Shown here piece after piece: positions 35,161-45,785 of a stretch of 64,000 nucleotides of DNA; within the stretch, counting starts at the first letter, position 1; each line of letters opens with the position of its first letter. A program made the position numbers and the translations under genes. This DNA is from Setoptus koraiensis (lineage: Eukaryota; Arthropoda). The notes under the pieces were generated by a model. It did no database searches and had not been told where the DNA came from. It worked only from the letters and a program-made list of their open reading frames with translations. Where the stretch lies: positions 20,708,001-20,772,000 of the forward strand of contig CM106585.1 in the NCBI GenBank assembly GCA_048013815.1. Direction: 5' to 3'.

Positions 35161-36720
35161 TCGGTGGAGGGCGAACAAAATTGTCCAATTGTGTAGTCAT
35201 TCAGACAGTTTAAATTGTGGGCAAATTTTTACAAACTCACGTTGGCCAGATTATTATATTATGATTGTTTGTGTAAACATTTGCCACGAGTTTGCGTCGT
35301 GCCAGAGAGCGGTGCAAGGGTGCAACGGTGCAACGGGTGCGAAGGGGCGTAGGTGCATAGGTGCAGCTTGTAGTGGGCTGGAGGTAGTTTCCGCGAGGGG
35401 CGCGATTGTCGCATGCGAACCAGTTGTTGGAACTAACTTTGGCTCAGCTAACTCGCCGGCTCGCTAGTTGAGCCAAAGCGCCCACAGCAGACTGGGCTGA
35501 AAAAAGTGAGCAACTGTTTTGTTAGCCAGACTGCGAATTGGCGAGTTAGAAGATGCGCGTTCGAAGTTGCGAGTTCGAAGGTGCGCGTTCGAACTTGGAG
35601 CCGAGCATTCGAATTGCCGCCGAAAGAAGTCAAAAACAAAATTCTCATGCCATCGCTAAATAAATACTCGGCCCATCGCAAGTGGCCCCTTTAGACGCAC
35701 ACACGCAAGCACATGGCAAAAGCCGGCGAGTGATTTAATCTCAGTCAACAACTTGAGAGAATTTGAGATCAATATTTGCCCCTTGGCCAGGCTGGGCCGC
35801 GATAGTCATATCGATTTTGTTGCTATCACTGCTGCTAAACAGTTTATACATCTTATCGGCTGTATAAATCAAAGTCTAATTCGAGGGGCCCACATAATGT
35901 AGACGAGCAGGTGAGTGTGTGTGTGTGTGCATATGAGCCAGTTTAAATCCATGCCTGGCAATGGTGGCGATCTTTATCTGACGCCTTGTTTTTCTATTTC
36001 ACTCGTCGCTGGATTATTGCTGAGTGAATTATTTTCACTCGTTCGCGTCACTACCTTTAAGAAGATTTACGTTTTTTTCCTCTTCTCCGTTACTGTCCCC
36101 GTGTCTCTGTTTCTCGATATTTCTCGCCGTTTCTCGCCGTTTCTCACTGTCTGCTCGTCTGGCTCATCAGCATACGATGATAAATAGATAGCAATCTTCA
36201 ATTTGCACCACAGTTGGCCAGTGCAAAAAAGGTGTTCGTGTGTCGCAAACAGTCGGACATTACCAGTTGGCCAGTCCGTGATCGATGGAATGCTGCAACC
36301 AAGAAAACGGACAAACGATGCAGGCTGGCCATATCTCACTGCAAGTGGCATTGCAATTATCTTAATGAAGCTCACAATCGGTTACATCGGTATCGGCACC
36401 GGCACCGGCCACTGGCTAGCGGCGCTGAATAATAATGACTAGCAAACAGGCAGCGTCTATATTGAGCGTTATGGGCGCCTCTATTAGATTAGCCCCGGTG
36501 CGTGATGCCCGACACGCCGATATGTCTGGCGTTGGCCGGCATTCGACGTCAGTCGGCGCAAATAATCTTTTTGGCTTTGGACTTTTAAGTCGCGAGCTTT
36601 GATTTCGAGGCCGCCAACAATGGTCGTCCGAACGGACGATCGTCGCCGCCCGGCGAGTGCTGGCCGTGCCCGCTCCAGATCCGGCTATTTCGGACCAATT
36701 CAACGATTTTCACACAACTC

Positions 36721-36775
36721 GAACGCTTTTCGGACACGCCGAACGCTTTTCGGACACGCCGAACGCTTTTCGGAC
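36721..36775 (+). repeat. 20-bp tandem repeat, nearly three copies
   Basis: Unit GAACGCTTTTCGGACACGCC, perfect except at the end of the last copy. Confidence 0.9.
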
Positions 36776-37222
36776 GACTCGGCTCATGCCTAATCAGGCG
36801 GATGAGACTTGTTTTTTTCTTTAAAATGTCACAAAAATGATTGACTTGTTTCGGACTTGTTGTCGCGTCTGGCAAACGTGTTCGCTGTGCAGTTCGGGCG
36901 CTGTTTTGACAGCCGAACTGAAAAAAGAAAGATCGATCACGCTTGTCTAATTGAATGTAAAAATTGGCACTCGGGGCGCGCACAATACTATCAATCATCG
37001 CCGATACCATCGACTGTGCGCATATCAGTTTTGTACATCTGGCCTCGTTGAGTGGCTGTCTGTCGTCGTTGGCACACGGCGCACGACAAGAGACAATCTT
37101 ATTAGACAATTGCTTTCTTTTTGGCCATTTCTTTTCGGCTGCCCATGGCCGCCACTGGCCGAAAATGACGGCCAAGATCCGAAATGGTATCAAGTACGAA
37201 ACGGTATAAACGATGGTGGCTC

Positions 37223-37304
37223 GCCGATCTTTCGTAGCCGATCTTTCGTAGCCGATCTTTCGTGGCCGATCTTTCGTAGCCGATCTTTTGTAGCCCATCT
37301 TTTG
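37223..37304 (+). repeat. 14-bp tandem repeat, about six copies
   Basis: Unit GCCGATCTTTCGTA with single-base differences in later copies. Confidence 0.9.
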
Positions 37305-37543
37305 CAGCGGCAAATGTGCAACGGCTGGACGGCCCCAAACAGAGCGACGACTTTTGCAGTTTCCGAGAGTGTGTGTGCCCAAAATATGATAATGCATTTA
37401 ATGATGCGATGAGAGTGTCCGTTGTTCTTGTCGACAACAACAAGCTAATCGTCATTGAGTGTGACTTGAATATTTTACACGATCCGACACACACAATATT
37501 GTTAATTGTTGCCCGGATGGCCACTCGCCATAATGACACTCAT

Positions 37544-37680
37544 CGCGGATCGCGATCTATCCATTGCGAGCGGATCTATCCATTTGCAGGCGGATCTATC
37601 CATTTGCAGGCGAGATCCACTTTTGAGGCGCCAGAAAGTTTGAGGCCAGAAAGTTTGGGGCCAGAAAGTTTGAGGCCAGC
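37544..37680 (+). repeat. Two adjacent tandem arrays (20 bp and 15 bp)
   Basis: A 20-bp unit (CGGATCTATCCATTTGCAGG) is repeated up to about 37610, and a 15-bp unit (GAGGCCAGAAAGTTT) is repeated four times at about 37625-37680. Two unrelated arrays so close together underline the local tendency to duplicate. Confidence 0.85.
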
Positions 37681-37799
37681 CGAAGATCTGGACAAAGCGC
37701 ACCCACAGAGAGATATGCAATGGACATACACGTGTCAGCGTGGGCGCATTTGCATTCGGACGCGGTGTTTGCTCGTTAGCGAGCGACCGCCGCGTATTC

Positions 37800-37823
37800 A
37801 TTGTATACCGGCTGGTATACAAT
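37800..37823. repeat. 10-bp inverted repeat, 4-nt loop
   Basis: ATTGTATACC (37800-37809) pairs exactly with GGTATACAAT (37814-37823) around GGCT. Confidence 0.9.
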
Positions 37824-40099
37824 AAATACAATGGATACTGCAATGAAAAATAAGGGGGCCCCATGAACACGATGAATTTCGCGCCACATACACACAGTTG
37901 GCGCACAGAGAGGGCCCAGTTTTGGCTAAACTGCAGCCAGAATTGTCAAGAGAATTGGGTTTAAGCGAACGGGATTACTGTATAATTGAGGCATTGTCTC
38001 ATTTGCACTTGGCACCGCTCGTCGACAGTCTGGCTAATCTTTCGAATGAAAGATTGGCTATAAGCGAGCACTGTCGCTGCCAGTTAATAGTGCCAACGTG
38101 CTCGCACTGGCACAATTGAAGTGATTGTAGCAATCACTTCGCTTTGAGACGCTGCCACTCGAGCCCGATCAGGGGGCCAAAAGATGGGGCCCGCTGATCG
38201 GGCGGACGATCTGGCGTGCAGCGGCACAACCGGGAATTGTGTGTTCACGCGCCAACCGCACCGCAAAATGCCCGCACCACAAAATGCCCGCACCGCAAAG
38301 TGGCCGCACCGCTGTCGAGGGTTTTGTCGAAGCGCTTCCGCCGTTTCGAAAGATTACACCTGACAAGTTGCGCACAGACAGAGATAAAAGTTTATTATAT
38401 CCATCTCGGCCAGCAACTAGCCGGCAACTAACTGGCGGCCGACCGACGGCCGGGCCCTAAGCCAGCATTGTCGACAATGCTCGCGGCTGTCTGCAGCGAT
38501 CAATTAATTATGGCCACAAACACTTTGTTTTTGTTTTTATCCGCGGCCACAGTTTCGCCACAGTTACTGTGTGTACAGGGCTCAGCTAATCGAGCTAATG
38601 TTGTGCACGAGTTGTGCAGTGTATTGGCAAACGATTTTATCACCGTCATAACAATATTTCACCCATGGACAGGCCGACAAATTATTTACAGGTTGCTACA
38701 TGGGCGCGCATGGGCCCAGAAAAAGTGGCCGACTAGACGGACGATTAGTGTCGCCGTGTGAAATATAATATATATGTGTTTTTGACCAACTATCTAACAC
38801 GCACTCTGTTGGCAACACGCACACGCACACTACCTGCAAATCTGGCCGCCCGTCTAACGAAACTCTTGTTGAGATATTCTTGTCGGGCCACTTGACGCTC
38901 GGCCAGAGCTATTAACTGTGCCAGGGGCCCCAGCAACGAGAGACGCCCGAAAACGGTCAGATGGTTGCTTGCATTTCGCCGGATAGTTGGTCGCATTTTG
39001 CCGGCATTTTGATAGTCGGCTGGCTAGAAATAAGCGCAAATAGATGGCGATCGGCGACAGTTTGCCGGCTTGCCAGCGACCAACCAAAATCTATTGGCCG
39101 CTACTTGTTTGCCTAACTAACTTTATGCTCATCGATGCATTATAACGCTCACATGTATACAAGTGCACAAGTGCAGTAATTGGCCAATAATAACTGGCAA
39201 CCGACCGACAAACAACGCCAATATATGGCACAACAACATTGACAAAATTGGCGCGCTTCCGATCAAATGAAGCGCGAAAATACGTGCCAGATAATTTGTG
39301 CCAAATCGCTTTTTCGGCCAGATTATGCAGATTTTCGCATAAGCATAAACAAACACTTACGCCGGCATGTCGGACACTGTCGAAGAAAGTTGTTGCTGTT
39401 GTTGCTGTCGTTGCTGTTGTTGCTGTTGTTGCTGTTGTTGCTGTTGTCTGTCGGTCGCCTGAAGAGTTGTTGAGACACACTCAACCAAGCAGCACCCAAT
39501 AAACACAAACTTCCAGACCAATAGCTCGCTGCTCGTTCAATCAGTTGGTCATGTAATCCTCCAGTCATTTAGCGTGTTACAAGGCGCCTCTTGTTAGCGG
39601 CTCCATTCTGGTCGTTGGTCGGGGCCCACTGACAAGAGTAGCAATTTATTCGTTTGGTCGTTTAGTCTTGGAGTCGTTTAGTTATGAGATGGGGCGCTTC
39701 GAAATTGCGAAAGCATGATCCGAATCATCCAGTCGTGTCACCTGCCCGGCCACCTAGCGACGGAAATGAGCCATGGATATGCATGCACCATTGATTCTTT
39801 TTTCGCGCCCATTTGATTGTTGATTAATGTTGATGTACTAGCTACTTGTACGTAATTCGAGTTGTTTGTTGTTGTCGGTCACAACTATCGCAATGGTGAC
39901 GACTGCAACACGACGACGACGACGACGACAACGACAACAACCTGCACATAGATTAGACGCGTATATTGTGATAATAGACGACAATTATTAGTCGCAGCAT
40001 TATTTGACTCTGACGCATTTGACAAGCTGCATCATGGCTGCTTGTATCATTAATTCAGGTGACACACAACACAAACAAATGATGATAATGGTAGCCATT

Positions 40100-40130
<31 letters not shown>

Positions 40131-41538
40131 CAGTAATTACATACAACTGATGTTTGTCACACATATTGCATCAGCAACATTCAGTGTTCATTAGCATATG
40201 TCATCATGTCTTGCATATCATACAACTTACAAGTCGCTGACCAATGATAGATAGTATATTACTACGCCAAGTAATATGACTAATGAGTGTTATGCAAGAT
40301 GCCGCTACTCGCTGCACCTACATAATGAATATTGGTGACCAGTTGCTAGGCCAACGCTCGATAATAAGGTCACAAACTTTACTAGTCATTTAGCCATATA
40401 TCGCACTCTATCTATTTGTGTCTGTTTCTGGTCTGCAATGTTCGAATAACGAAGACAAATTGAATGGTTGTATACGCGAAAATGCGAACAAACTTATTCA
40501 TGAGATTCTCTACTTACACTATTAGTTGATTGCTTGTGAAAGTTACCAGATAAAATATTTACGTTTTCAATAGATTTAACTCACTATCAGTGCGCTACCA
40601 CGAGCTTGAATTATTCCGAATTCTTGTATGTGTTGCGCGATGTTACTAACCCTGTAATCCTTCTTTACTGATTCCTTGCTCATGAACTCGACGACGAAAA
40701 ACGAATGGACTTTTCTTTCATTTAGTTTCTTGTAAGTTTAGTCAAATAACTTTGTGACAAGACACTTGTTCGAATGTGCTCAGCACTTGCTATTGTGCTG
40801 ATTGATTTGATAAAGTTACAGGCCTTGAGTGTTTGAAGTGCAGGTAATTCTAGATTTTTCATTGGTGTGCTCACTGGTTGCTGCGAGAGCGTCGAATGGT
40901 CTCCTCGGTCACCCAATTCCATCTCATTCGTCGGCTATAGTGCCCGCGACAGAAAACTCACCCGCTGACATGCGCATTCAATAATTCCTTTACATATTCG
41001 CGTTTCTACTGGAGGGCCCATAGACATACGGAGATATGTGTATATAGGGGTATAGGGCGACAGAGAGAGAGAGAGAGCGGGGTGCATGCGCCAAGACCAT
41101 AAGAGCCGGATAGGGAGATAAAAGATAGTTAATTCAGCAAAACCAACCATCTTTCTGCGCCTTGAATAACTTAATTGATCAATGATACAGTGGCGATAGA
41201 ACCATAGAATCAATGATTTATATGAACAATCAATTAGGCTAATTCAAACTATCATCAGGCAATCGTTTGATATTTTTGTAGCTTCGTTCGTGATGGCAGT
41301 TTAACCAGCATGAGGGCGTCGTTGGTCGCCGTTCGATCAAATGCACTGTTGGACCAAATGGTCTGTGCAAACTACAGTAGTTATCTATGCATCATCGCTC
41401 GTTTACTATCTCATTTGGAGCCGCTGCAAACTTGCAGTGGCTCACTCTGACACTGTGACTGTCAGTGAGGACCCAAAGTGAGCATTCGAACACATCAATA
41501 TATCATCACCGTCGGGCTCATTGTTTTTTACTCTTTCT

Positions 41539-41611
41539 CTCCACCAGTCTGGCTACTACCCTTGATATAGCCAGTATCAAGGGTAGTATTGATATAGCCA
41601 GACTGGTGGAG
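41539..41611. repeat. Nested inverted repeat (17-bp outer, 12-bp inner arms)
   Basis: Outer arms 41539-41555 and 41595-41611 are exact reverse complements; inside, 41556-41567 pairs exactly with 41575-41586 around the loop TAGCCAG. The loop repeats the first seven bases of the outer right arm, as if the structure arose by strand switching. Confidence 0.9.
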
Positions 41612-41906
41612 AATCCGTGGTGAAAAAGGACGCTCTGTGATAGACAATCTTTGACTCTTCATGAGATAAAAAGCGTTAGAACTTGCAACAAATTCACATT
41701 CACAGGCCTCGCGATAATCCATCGAGCAATCTATTGATTGTAGCCTTTGTTGTACAAAAACAGACTATCACTATCATATCAGCATCTTTTGTTTGCTGTT
41801 TGTTTTAATTCTGCCAGCCACAATGCTAATGAAAAAGCAAATTATACAACAATGAGTGCACATATAGTAAATGACGATAAAATCAGCCAACACAGTATAT
41901 GTATAT

Positions 41907-41956
41907 ACTCTATTGATTCATCACATACCGGTAGTACGTTGATGAATCAATAGAGT
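41907..41956. repeat. Perfect 17-bp inverted repeat, 16-nt loop
   Basis: ACTCTATTGATTCATCA at 41907-41923 is the exact reverse complement of 41940-41956. The loop includes the small palindrome ACCGGT. Confidence 0.9.
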
Positions 41957-42221
41957 CCAGCAAGTGGCAAATATCTCAGACAACTTTTTAATTATTCATC
42001 ACAAATTATTAATTTCTAGTTAAACAAAAACAGTTTTAAGTGTGCGCACCCGAGTCTCTGTCATCAATTTTAGATTTTATGGTCTCTAGCTGGCAATAAT
42101 TTATAAATTAGCAATATCCCCATGCTTGAGACTAACAGGCACAAGTCGTTGCAAGTTGGTCTAATCGATTCAATAAGTGAATTGAGATTAGCCATAATAA
42201 GTTCATTCACCATGCGCTACT

Positions 42222-42405
42222 CGACTCGAATTCAGGAGGTGCGATATTCGCACTGAAGCGACCATCGCTGATCACTTGCGCCGAGGATGTCCAAACCAAA
42301 GTAAAACTGTGCCCGAAGAATGCGCAACCCATCCTCGATGTAGAATCTACTTCGTAGATACTGATGATACAAATCATACATTCGCAGCCCTCGCGAATTG
42401 CACCA
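42222..42405 (+). pseudogene. GatC-like gene relic, inverted relative to the intact GatC gene
   Basis: Plus-strand translation resembles the GatC protein encoded at 46396-46671 on the minus strand: the shared segment is SLITCAEDVQTKVKLCPKNA here against SLITCTEDVLTKMELCLKNV there, followed by QPILDVE against QPILNVD. At DNA level about three quarters of positions agree by eye over roughly 180 bp. The relic has no start codon in frame, an in-frame TAG at about 42353 after DVESTS, and loses recognisable similarity soon after. It looks like an old partial duplicate of the host gene. Open frames on the opposite strand (42207-42531) are its shadows. Confidence 0.7.
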
Positions 42406-43070
42406 GAATATCGTTGTTCGTTGTGGACTGAGTCGGAGTTTCGAAACTGGGTCTCCGACAACGAATAAGCCCGCTAGCAGCATCATCAAGACGCTCATGG
42501 ATATTATCCAGCGAATGCCGAAGAAAGGCACTTTTTGTCATTGATTAAAAGGGGTCATCTCAGTACTTTTTTCAACTATTTTTGATTTAATATACTGCTC
42601 ATCGAGAGAAGAATCTGGACAGGAAGCGTGATCGCCGGACTAGAGATGGAACCAAAAAAAAAACGACACTTTTGTGGCTCTAGCGGTGAACGGGGGCGTG
42701 GTGGGAGGAAGTCGGGTCGGTCATGGGAGTCACCACCTATCGGACGAAAAAAGAATCATCACTAGAGCATAAGCACGAAACGCAAATTGAATGTAAAACT
42801 GCACACAAAAGCGTATTGACAACACCAGAAAAACGAAATTGTAGGGGTCGCTTCAGAGCGAACAAAAAGCGAACACATGTGACGACCACTCTAACTTAAT
42901 TTTCACACCCTATATATATTATTACATGTATTATCATCACCAACAAACATCAGATAGACATCTTTCGTCCTGACCCGATTTTTCGCAAACACTTGTTATT
43001 ATTACTATTATCATCAACTACATACATTAAATAAACATCGTTAGTCCCGGCCCGATTTTTTTGCACCAAC
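42406..43070. other. ROMO1 upstream region with 77-bp-spaced duplicate
   Basis: No gene is supported. Two similar segments precede ROMO1 (42930-42984 and 43007-43064), each running from ATTATCATCA to a CCCGATTTTT word; the second ends just before the ROMO1 ATG, so the duplication covers the promoter or 5' UTR. A TATATATATT stretch lies at 42911-42920. Confidence 0.5.
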
Positions 43071-43310
43071 ATGCCTGTGGCACCCCGTCAGTCTGGTCAA
43101 GGACAAGTATCCTGTTGGTCGAGGATAAAATTCGGATTTGCGTTGGGCATGGGAGTTGGCATGTGTAGTGGTCTCTTATTCGGAGGATTCAACGCCTGGA
43201 GACTAGGATTGCGTGGACGTGAAATGGCCTCATTAGTCGGGAAGGTGGCCTTCCAGGGTGGCGGAACATTTGGAACATTCATGGCGATCGGAAGCGGTAT
43301 TAGATGCTAG
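43071..43310 (+). CDS. ROMO1: ROMO1, mitochondrial inner-membrane protein
   Basis: ROMO1 (Mgr2 in yeast) is a small hairpin protein of the mitochondrial inner membrane that gates the TIM23 translocase and supports OPA1 oligomers. The 79 residues equal the human length, with Cys15 and the terminal Cys79 in the same positions. Two glycine-rich membrane segments are visible (FGFALGMGVGMCSGLLFGG and the later GGGTFGTFMAIGSGIRC ending). Start is the ATG at 43071. The last 11 bases of its coding sequence overlap the end of the INTS1 coding sequence on the other strand. Confidence 0.96.
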   Translation: MPVAPRQSGQGQVSCWSRIKFGFALGMGVGMCSGLLFGGFNAWRLGLRGREMASLVGKVAFQGGGTFGTFMAIGSGIRC

Positions 43311-45192
43311 TTCCTAACAATTCATTGTCGATTAATTTCAATAGATTCTGACCTTTTTTGGCGCCACTAGATAGGTAGACTTCTACTAGTTGTTTCACAT
43401 AGTGAGCATCCTCAATGCATGCTCTCAAATTATCAGTTTCTGTTTTTGCTGCTATATCTAACGAGTGTAATATTTTATCAAGAGTTGAGATGGGTATGCC
43501 AAATGAGGTGAGAAACGATATTTGTTGAACAGTATTAGTTCCTTTGAGTCCTGCTTCAACTAGTTGATTATCAGATGATTGTATTAATCTTAAACGCAAT
43601 TTATCGGGTAGAGCCAATGGCGCTGTTAGTTTCTCGTCCTCATATATTGATGCGGCCTTCTTCAAACTGGAAGATCCACCCCCAAACCAATGGCCAACCA
43701 ATTCTTTAAATTCATCTGGATATTCAGCGCTCTCCTTGTAAGTTAATAGAATGATCATAGCGTGCAATGTAGTCACTTTGATGGGGAACGGCGTTTTCTG
43801 TGAGGTTTTATCAAATACAACGTAAACCAACAGGTCTCGGTTTGTGGGTTCGTCATCTGAGAGAGATCCTTCTTCTTTCACAACACTGGCAGTATTCATT
43901 GATTTGATTCGGGGCTTTGAATCCTGCGAAGTCTTAAGAATATTTATGTGTGAATTAAATACCTGTAGTGTAACTTTGACCAATTGATCTCTTAACTTTT
44001 TTTCTGACATTACATAACCCAAAGTAAATGGCCTCTCAATGATGAAACGAGCTAGCTCATCTGAGAGTGATAGTTGATCTTTATCTTTGGCGGTGAGAAA
44101 TTCCACATAGGATACCAAATAATTTATGTCTGTCTCGGAAAGTAATAAGGGCCGTAGAGCCATGCAAAGGTTCTGTGGTACAAAATCAATAGGACAGACA
44201 GAATTCTTCAAGTGGCTCATCCACGTATGTCGCATCTTAACTAGCATTTGAATGGTTTCGTCGTCGTCATTGCAATTCAAGCATAGTGTAATCAAGAGAT
44301 CATGAGCTATTTTAGATAGTTTAGATGAAGATAACCAGTGCTCTATCTTCTGTACCACCACTCCTCTAACTTTGGGTAATCCACAACAAGTCATCAAAAA
44401 CTTTAGGGCATTTTTACTTATATCTGCCGGAGTGGCGGCTCGTCTCGTGAAAAACTCGGTAACATGCTCCATGACTACTTTCTCGACAAATTCCTTATTG
44501 CGACTGTAGCGTTGCGTTACATTTTGTTGACTAGTGTTTGAACCTTTGGAGTTGGCATTATTTTCAGTACCATTAAAAGACAATACAGTGGATGAAGTTT
44601 CTTCGTTCATATCGTGATCCAATGTTTCTATTTCATCCTCCGGTGGAGTTTTCGTTGGCGAACCAGCATCTTTCTGAGTAGTCGGCTGATTGCTCGTTGG
44701 GGCTTCAGGCGCAATATTGACTTTGGGCGGTAATTCAGTATTGAATGCCGTCATGATATTAGCGACAAATAGATGACAATCCTCGTGATCGACCCAAACT
44801 CGTTCGCCTATAGAGTCCTCAATGTAAATCCTAAGAAATGCTTCTGGCCAATTGGCTTCGTTTGAATGAGATGCCATAAGAATGTTAGTAGCCAATATTG
44901 GTAATGTGATATTGTTTTTCACTTTGAAACTGGCACAAAACTCCCTTCTCAGCATTGAAGTTAGAGCTTCGATAATCATAGGGGAGCAGAATATATTTGG
45001 TTTTGTTTTTGCTTGATACAAAAGACTCAAACAAATGGCAGTATCAGGTTTGAATCTGTATAGTTTGAGTTGCTTGATAGCTCCGCATATTAGAGAGTCA
45101 ACATTTGTGCCCTCTTCGGCATCCAGTATGTTCTGTACAAGATTGGGTGCAGTCCTGTTGTCGGACATCATTTTAAGCGAATTAGAATTCAT
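43300..45192 (-). CDS. INTS1: Integrator subunit 1, drastically shortened
   Basis: INTS1 is the largest scaffold of Integrator, which cleaves snRNA and paused Pol II transcripts. This single-exon gene encodes 630 residues; human INTS1 has about 2190. Residues 30-150 match the human N-terminal region (LICGAIKQLK, YQAKTKPNIF, IYIEDSIGERVWVDHEDCH), and about 255-325 match the following solenoid (CCGLPKVRGVVVQKIEHWL, LLITLCLNCN). From about 340 the sequence corresponds to a region far downstream in human INTS1, around residues 1100-1370 (LARFIIERPF, TTLHAMIILLTYKE, TSFGIPISTLDKILHSLD, YVKQLVEVYLSSGAKKG). So some 650-700 residues between these parts and the C-terminal 800 are absent. A 90-residue acidic insertion separates the first two parts. 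The residue ranges in human are from memory and approximate. The stop overlaps ROMO1. Confidence 0.85.
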   Translation of the reverse strand: MNSNSLKMMSDNRTAPNLVQNILDAEEGTNVDSLICGAIKQLKLYRFKPDTAICLSLLYQAKTKPNIFCSPMIIEALTSMLRREFCASFKVKNNITLPILATNILMASHSNEANWPEAFLRIYIEDSIGERVWVDHEDCHLFVANIMTAFNTELPPKVNIAPEAPTSNQPTTQKDAGSPTKTPPEDEIETLDHDMNEETSSTVLSFNGTENNANSKGSNTSQQNVTQRYSRNKEFVEKVVMEHVTEFFTRRAATPADISKNALKFLMTCCGLPKVRGVVVQKIEHWLSSSKLSKIAHDLLITLCLNCNDDDETIQMLVKMRHTWMSHLKNSVCPIDFVPQNLCMALRPLLLSETDINYLVSYVEFLTAKDKDQLSLSDELARFIIERPFTLGYVMSEKKLRDQLVKVTLQVFNSHINILKTSQDSKPRIKSMNTASVVKEEGSLSDDEPTNRDLLVYVVFDKTSQKTPFPIKVTTLHAMIILLTYKESAEYPDEFKELVGHWFGGGSSSLKKAASIYEDEKLTAPLALPDKLRLRLIQSSDNQLVEAGLKGTNTVQQISFLTSFGIPISTLDKILHSLDIAAKTETDNLRACIEDAHYVKQLVEVYLSSGAKKGQNLLKLIDNELLGTSI

Positions 45193-45785
45193 AGATACGG
45201 ATGTATGAAAGTAGTTTCGTCTCTAAAATGTTCGCTTCGTTCATTAGGACTGAAGATAGAACTATTTGGGTTAGTTTTGATTGGATTGTATCAAAGAAAT
45301 TTATCAAATGGTTAAATGATACAATGTATTAATGAGGAGAATTGATTTTGCCCGAACAAACTACGAGATACAAAAGTGTTGCTTACAATTGTCAGCTGTT
45401 GCTAATGCAGACGTGCAACTTTCGTTGTGCGAAATAGTACCGAAACTACGTTTCGTTGAACGTCCACACAACGCTATTCGGAGAAAATTTCATGCTAGTC
45501 TCGACCACAGAGTGGCGCCACTTCAAACTAAAAATTCTGTTACAGTGTTAACAAGAAGCTTCTTCATTATATTAAGTTAGCCATCGGAAATGCATGTCGA
45601 ATGAACGTTTGAAGAAATATAAAACGACGCCACGAGGACAGTCGATTCGTTAGATTTTTCGATTGAGACATCGCTTCTTCCAGACATGAGTTTGTGAGAG
45701 TAGATGTAATTTTATCTCTTCATATGTTCTTTCATATGCACATTGATCCAATTGTGACTTCGGATAAGTCTTATAAACCGTAACA
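45193..45785. promoter_or_regulatory. Divergent promoter region, INTS1 / MED31
   Basis: INTS1 and MED31 start codons face away across 593 bp. The plus-strand open frame 45332-45580 has no recognisable similarity and lies in the probable MED31 promoter. Nothing else seen. Confidence 0.4.

Larger units (their letters stand above)
34594..42211. other. 7.6-kb intergenic region rich in short tandem and inverted repeats
   Basis: No gene is supported. Tandem duplications: 21 bp (35101-35160), 20 bp (36721-36775), 14 bp (37223-37304), 20 bp (37544-37610), 15 bp (37625-37680), 15-16 bp (38260-38310) and a GTT/GCT run (39390-39458). Inverted repeats: 37800-37823, 38118-38140, 41539-41611 and 41907-41956. 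CA run at 40104-40127. From 34.6 to about 39.5 kb the DNA is GGCC-rich, then becomes AT-rich. Open frames up to 270 codons (36585-37397, minus) run through the tandem repeats, lack known motifs and overlap equally long frames on the other strand. The segment may hold regulatory DNA of the beat gene. Confidence 0.6.

Noticed and set aside
36585-37825. 270-codon minus-strand and 169-codon plus-strand frames in the intergenic region
   Set aside because: Both run through tandem repeats with no stop in any copy, so repetition explains their length. No motif or splice context supports them.
42207-42531. Minus-strand frames of 84 and 99 codons
   Set aside because: They are antisense to the GatC-like relic; the similarity to a plus-strand frame at 46448-46684 simply mirrors the GatC likeness on the opposite strand.
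43300-45192. Reading the INTS1 gene as a pseudogene
   Set aside because: There is no internal stop or frameshift over 630 codons, and conserved blocks persist in both parts, so a shortened but working protein is the simpler view.
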